Shown: positions 27,350 to 27,369 of the stretch, piece by piece
Numbering within the stretch: position 1 is the first letter of the stretch
Layout of the letters: every line of letters starts with the position of its first letter
Assembly: GCA_002404095.1 (NCBI GenBank)
Contig: DHJA01000093.1
Location: 12,563 to 39,931 of the forward strand
Direction of reading: 5' to 3'
DNA length: 27,369 bases
Source: Planctomycetaceae bacterium UBA4732
GTDB lineage: Bacteria; Planctomycetota; Planctomycetia; Gemmatales; Gemmataceae
Translations under genes and position numbers: made by a program
The notes under the pieces: generated by a model
The model's database searches: none
Seen by the model: the letters and a program-made list of their open reading frames with translations, nothing else
Told to the model about the DNA's origin: nothing

Positions 27350-27369
27350 GGCGAACGGCCGGCGTAAGC
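27350..27369. repeat. Possible dispersed repeat arm at the window end
   Basis: The last 20 bases begin GGCGAAC and end GCGTAAGC, the same layout as the arm at 6499-6518 (GGCGAGCC to GCGTAAGC) with a different middle. It lies 15 nt after the asparagine-synthetase-like gene stop, a position like that of the other copies. It is cut by the window edge, so this is uncertain. Confidence 0.4.

Overview
The window looks like a planctomycete chromosome, probably Gemmataceae or a close relative. This is inferred from high GC content, a MoxR/DUF58/BatA/VWA operon joined to a very large secreted PQQ-propeller protein and a Tat-secreted alpha-toroid protein, and several families of palindromic dispersed repeats between genes that I associate with these genomes. 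No rRNA, tRNA or CRISPR array was seen, and no complete insertion sequence.

Region 1 (1-15174, minus strand) is one probable operon, read right to left. It encodes a 1673-aa exported PQQ-like propeller/TPR protein, a Tat-exported prenyltransferase/squalene-oxidase-fold protein, a MoxR AAA+ ATPase, a DUF58 protein, a BatA-type membrane protein with a VWA-like domain, and a multi-pass membrane protein with a VWA domain and an amidotransferase-like domain. The last four form the classical MoxR-VWA arrangement, in which an AAA+ ATPase works with metal-binding VWA adaptors at the membrane. The two exported proteins are plausible clients or partners (inference). All gene junctions but one carry a palindromic repeat, each of a different family.

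Region 2 (15175-18815) is a defence-gene mosaic. A two-gene restriction-modification system, with a beta-class DNA methyltransferase and a PaeR7I/XhoI-type endonuclease, sits between the broken ends of a type III system: the first ~61 codons of mod on one side and the C-terminal nuclease part of res on the other. Both joints carry a related copy of what looks like the 3' end of a NamZ/DUF1343 gene. The cassette is therefore bounded by imperfect direct repeats and has replaced the middle of the type III locus.

Region 3 (18816-23471, minus strand) holds a hairpin-rich non-coding stretch, a small HExxH metallopeptidase whose leader could fold over its ribosome binding site, a membrane hybrid-less PAS-PAS histidine kinase with no response regulator in view, and an MFS transporter.

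Region 4 (23874-27335, plus strand) is a two-gene unit: a polysaccharide flippase and an asparagine-synthetase-like enzyme without the N-terminal glutaminase cysteine. It is probably the start of a surface-polysaccharide or amidation cluster that continues beyond the window. A divergent ~400-bp intergenic region separates regions 3 and 4.
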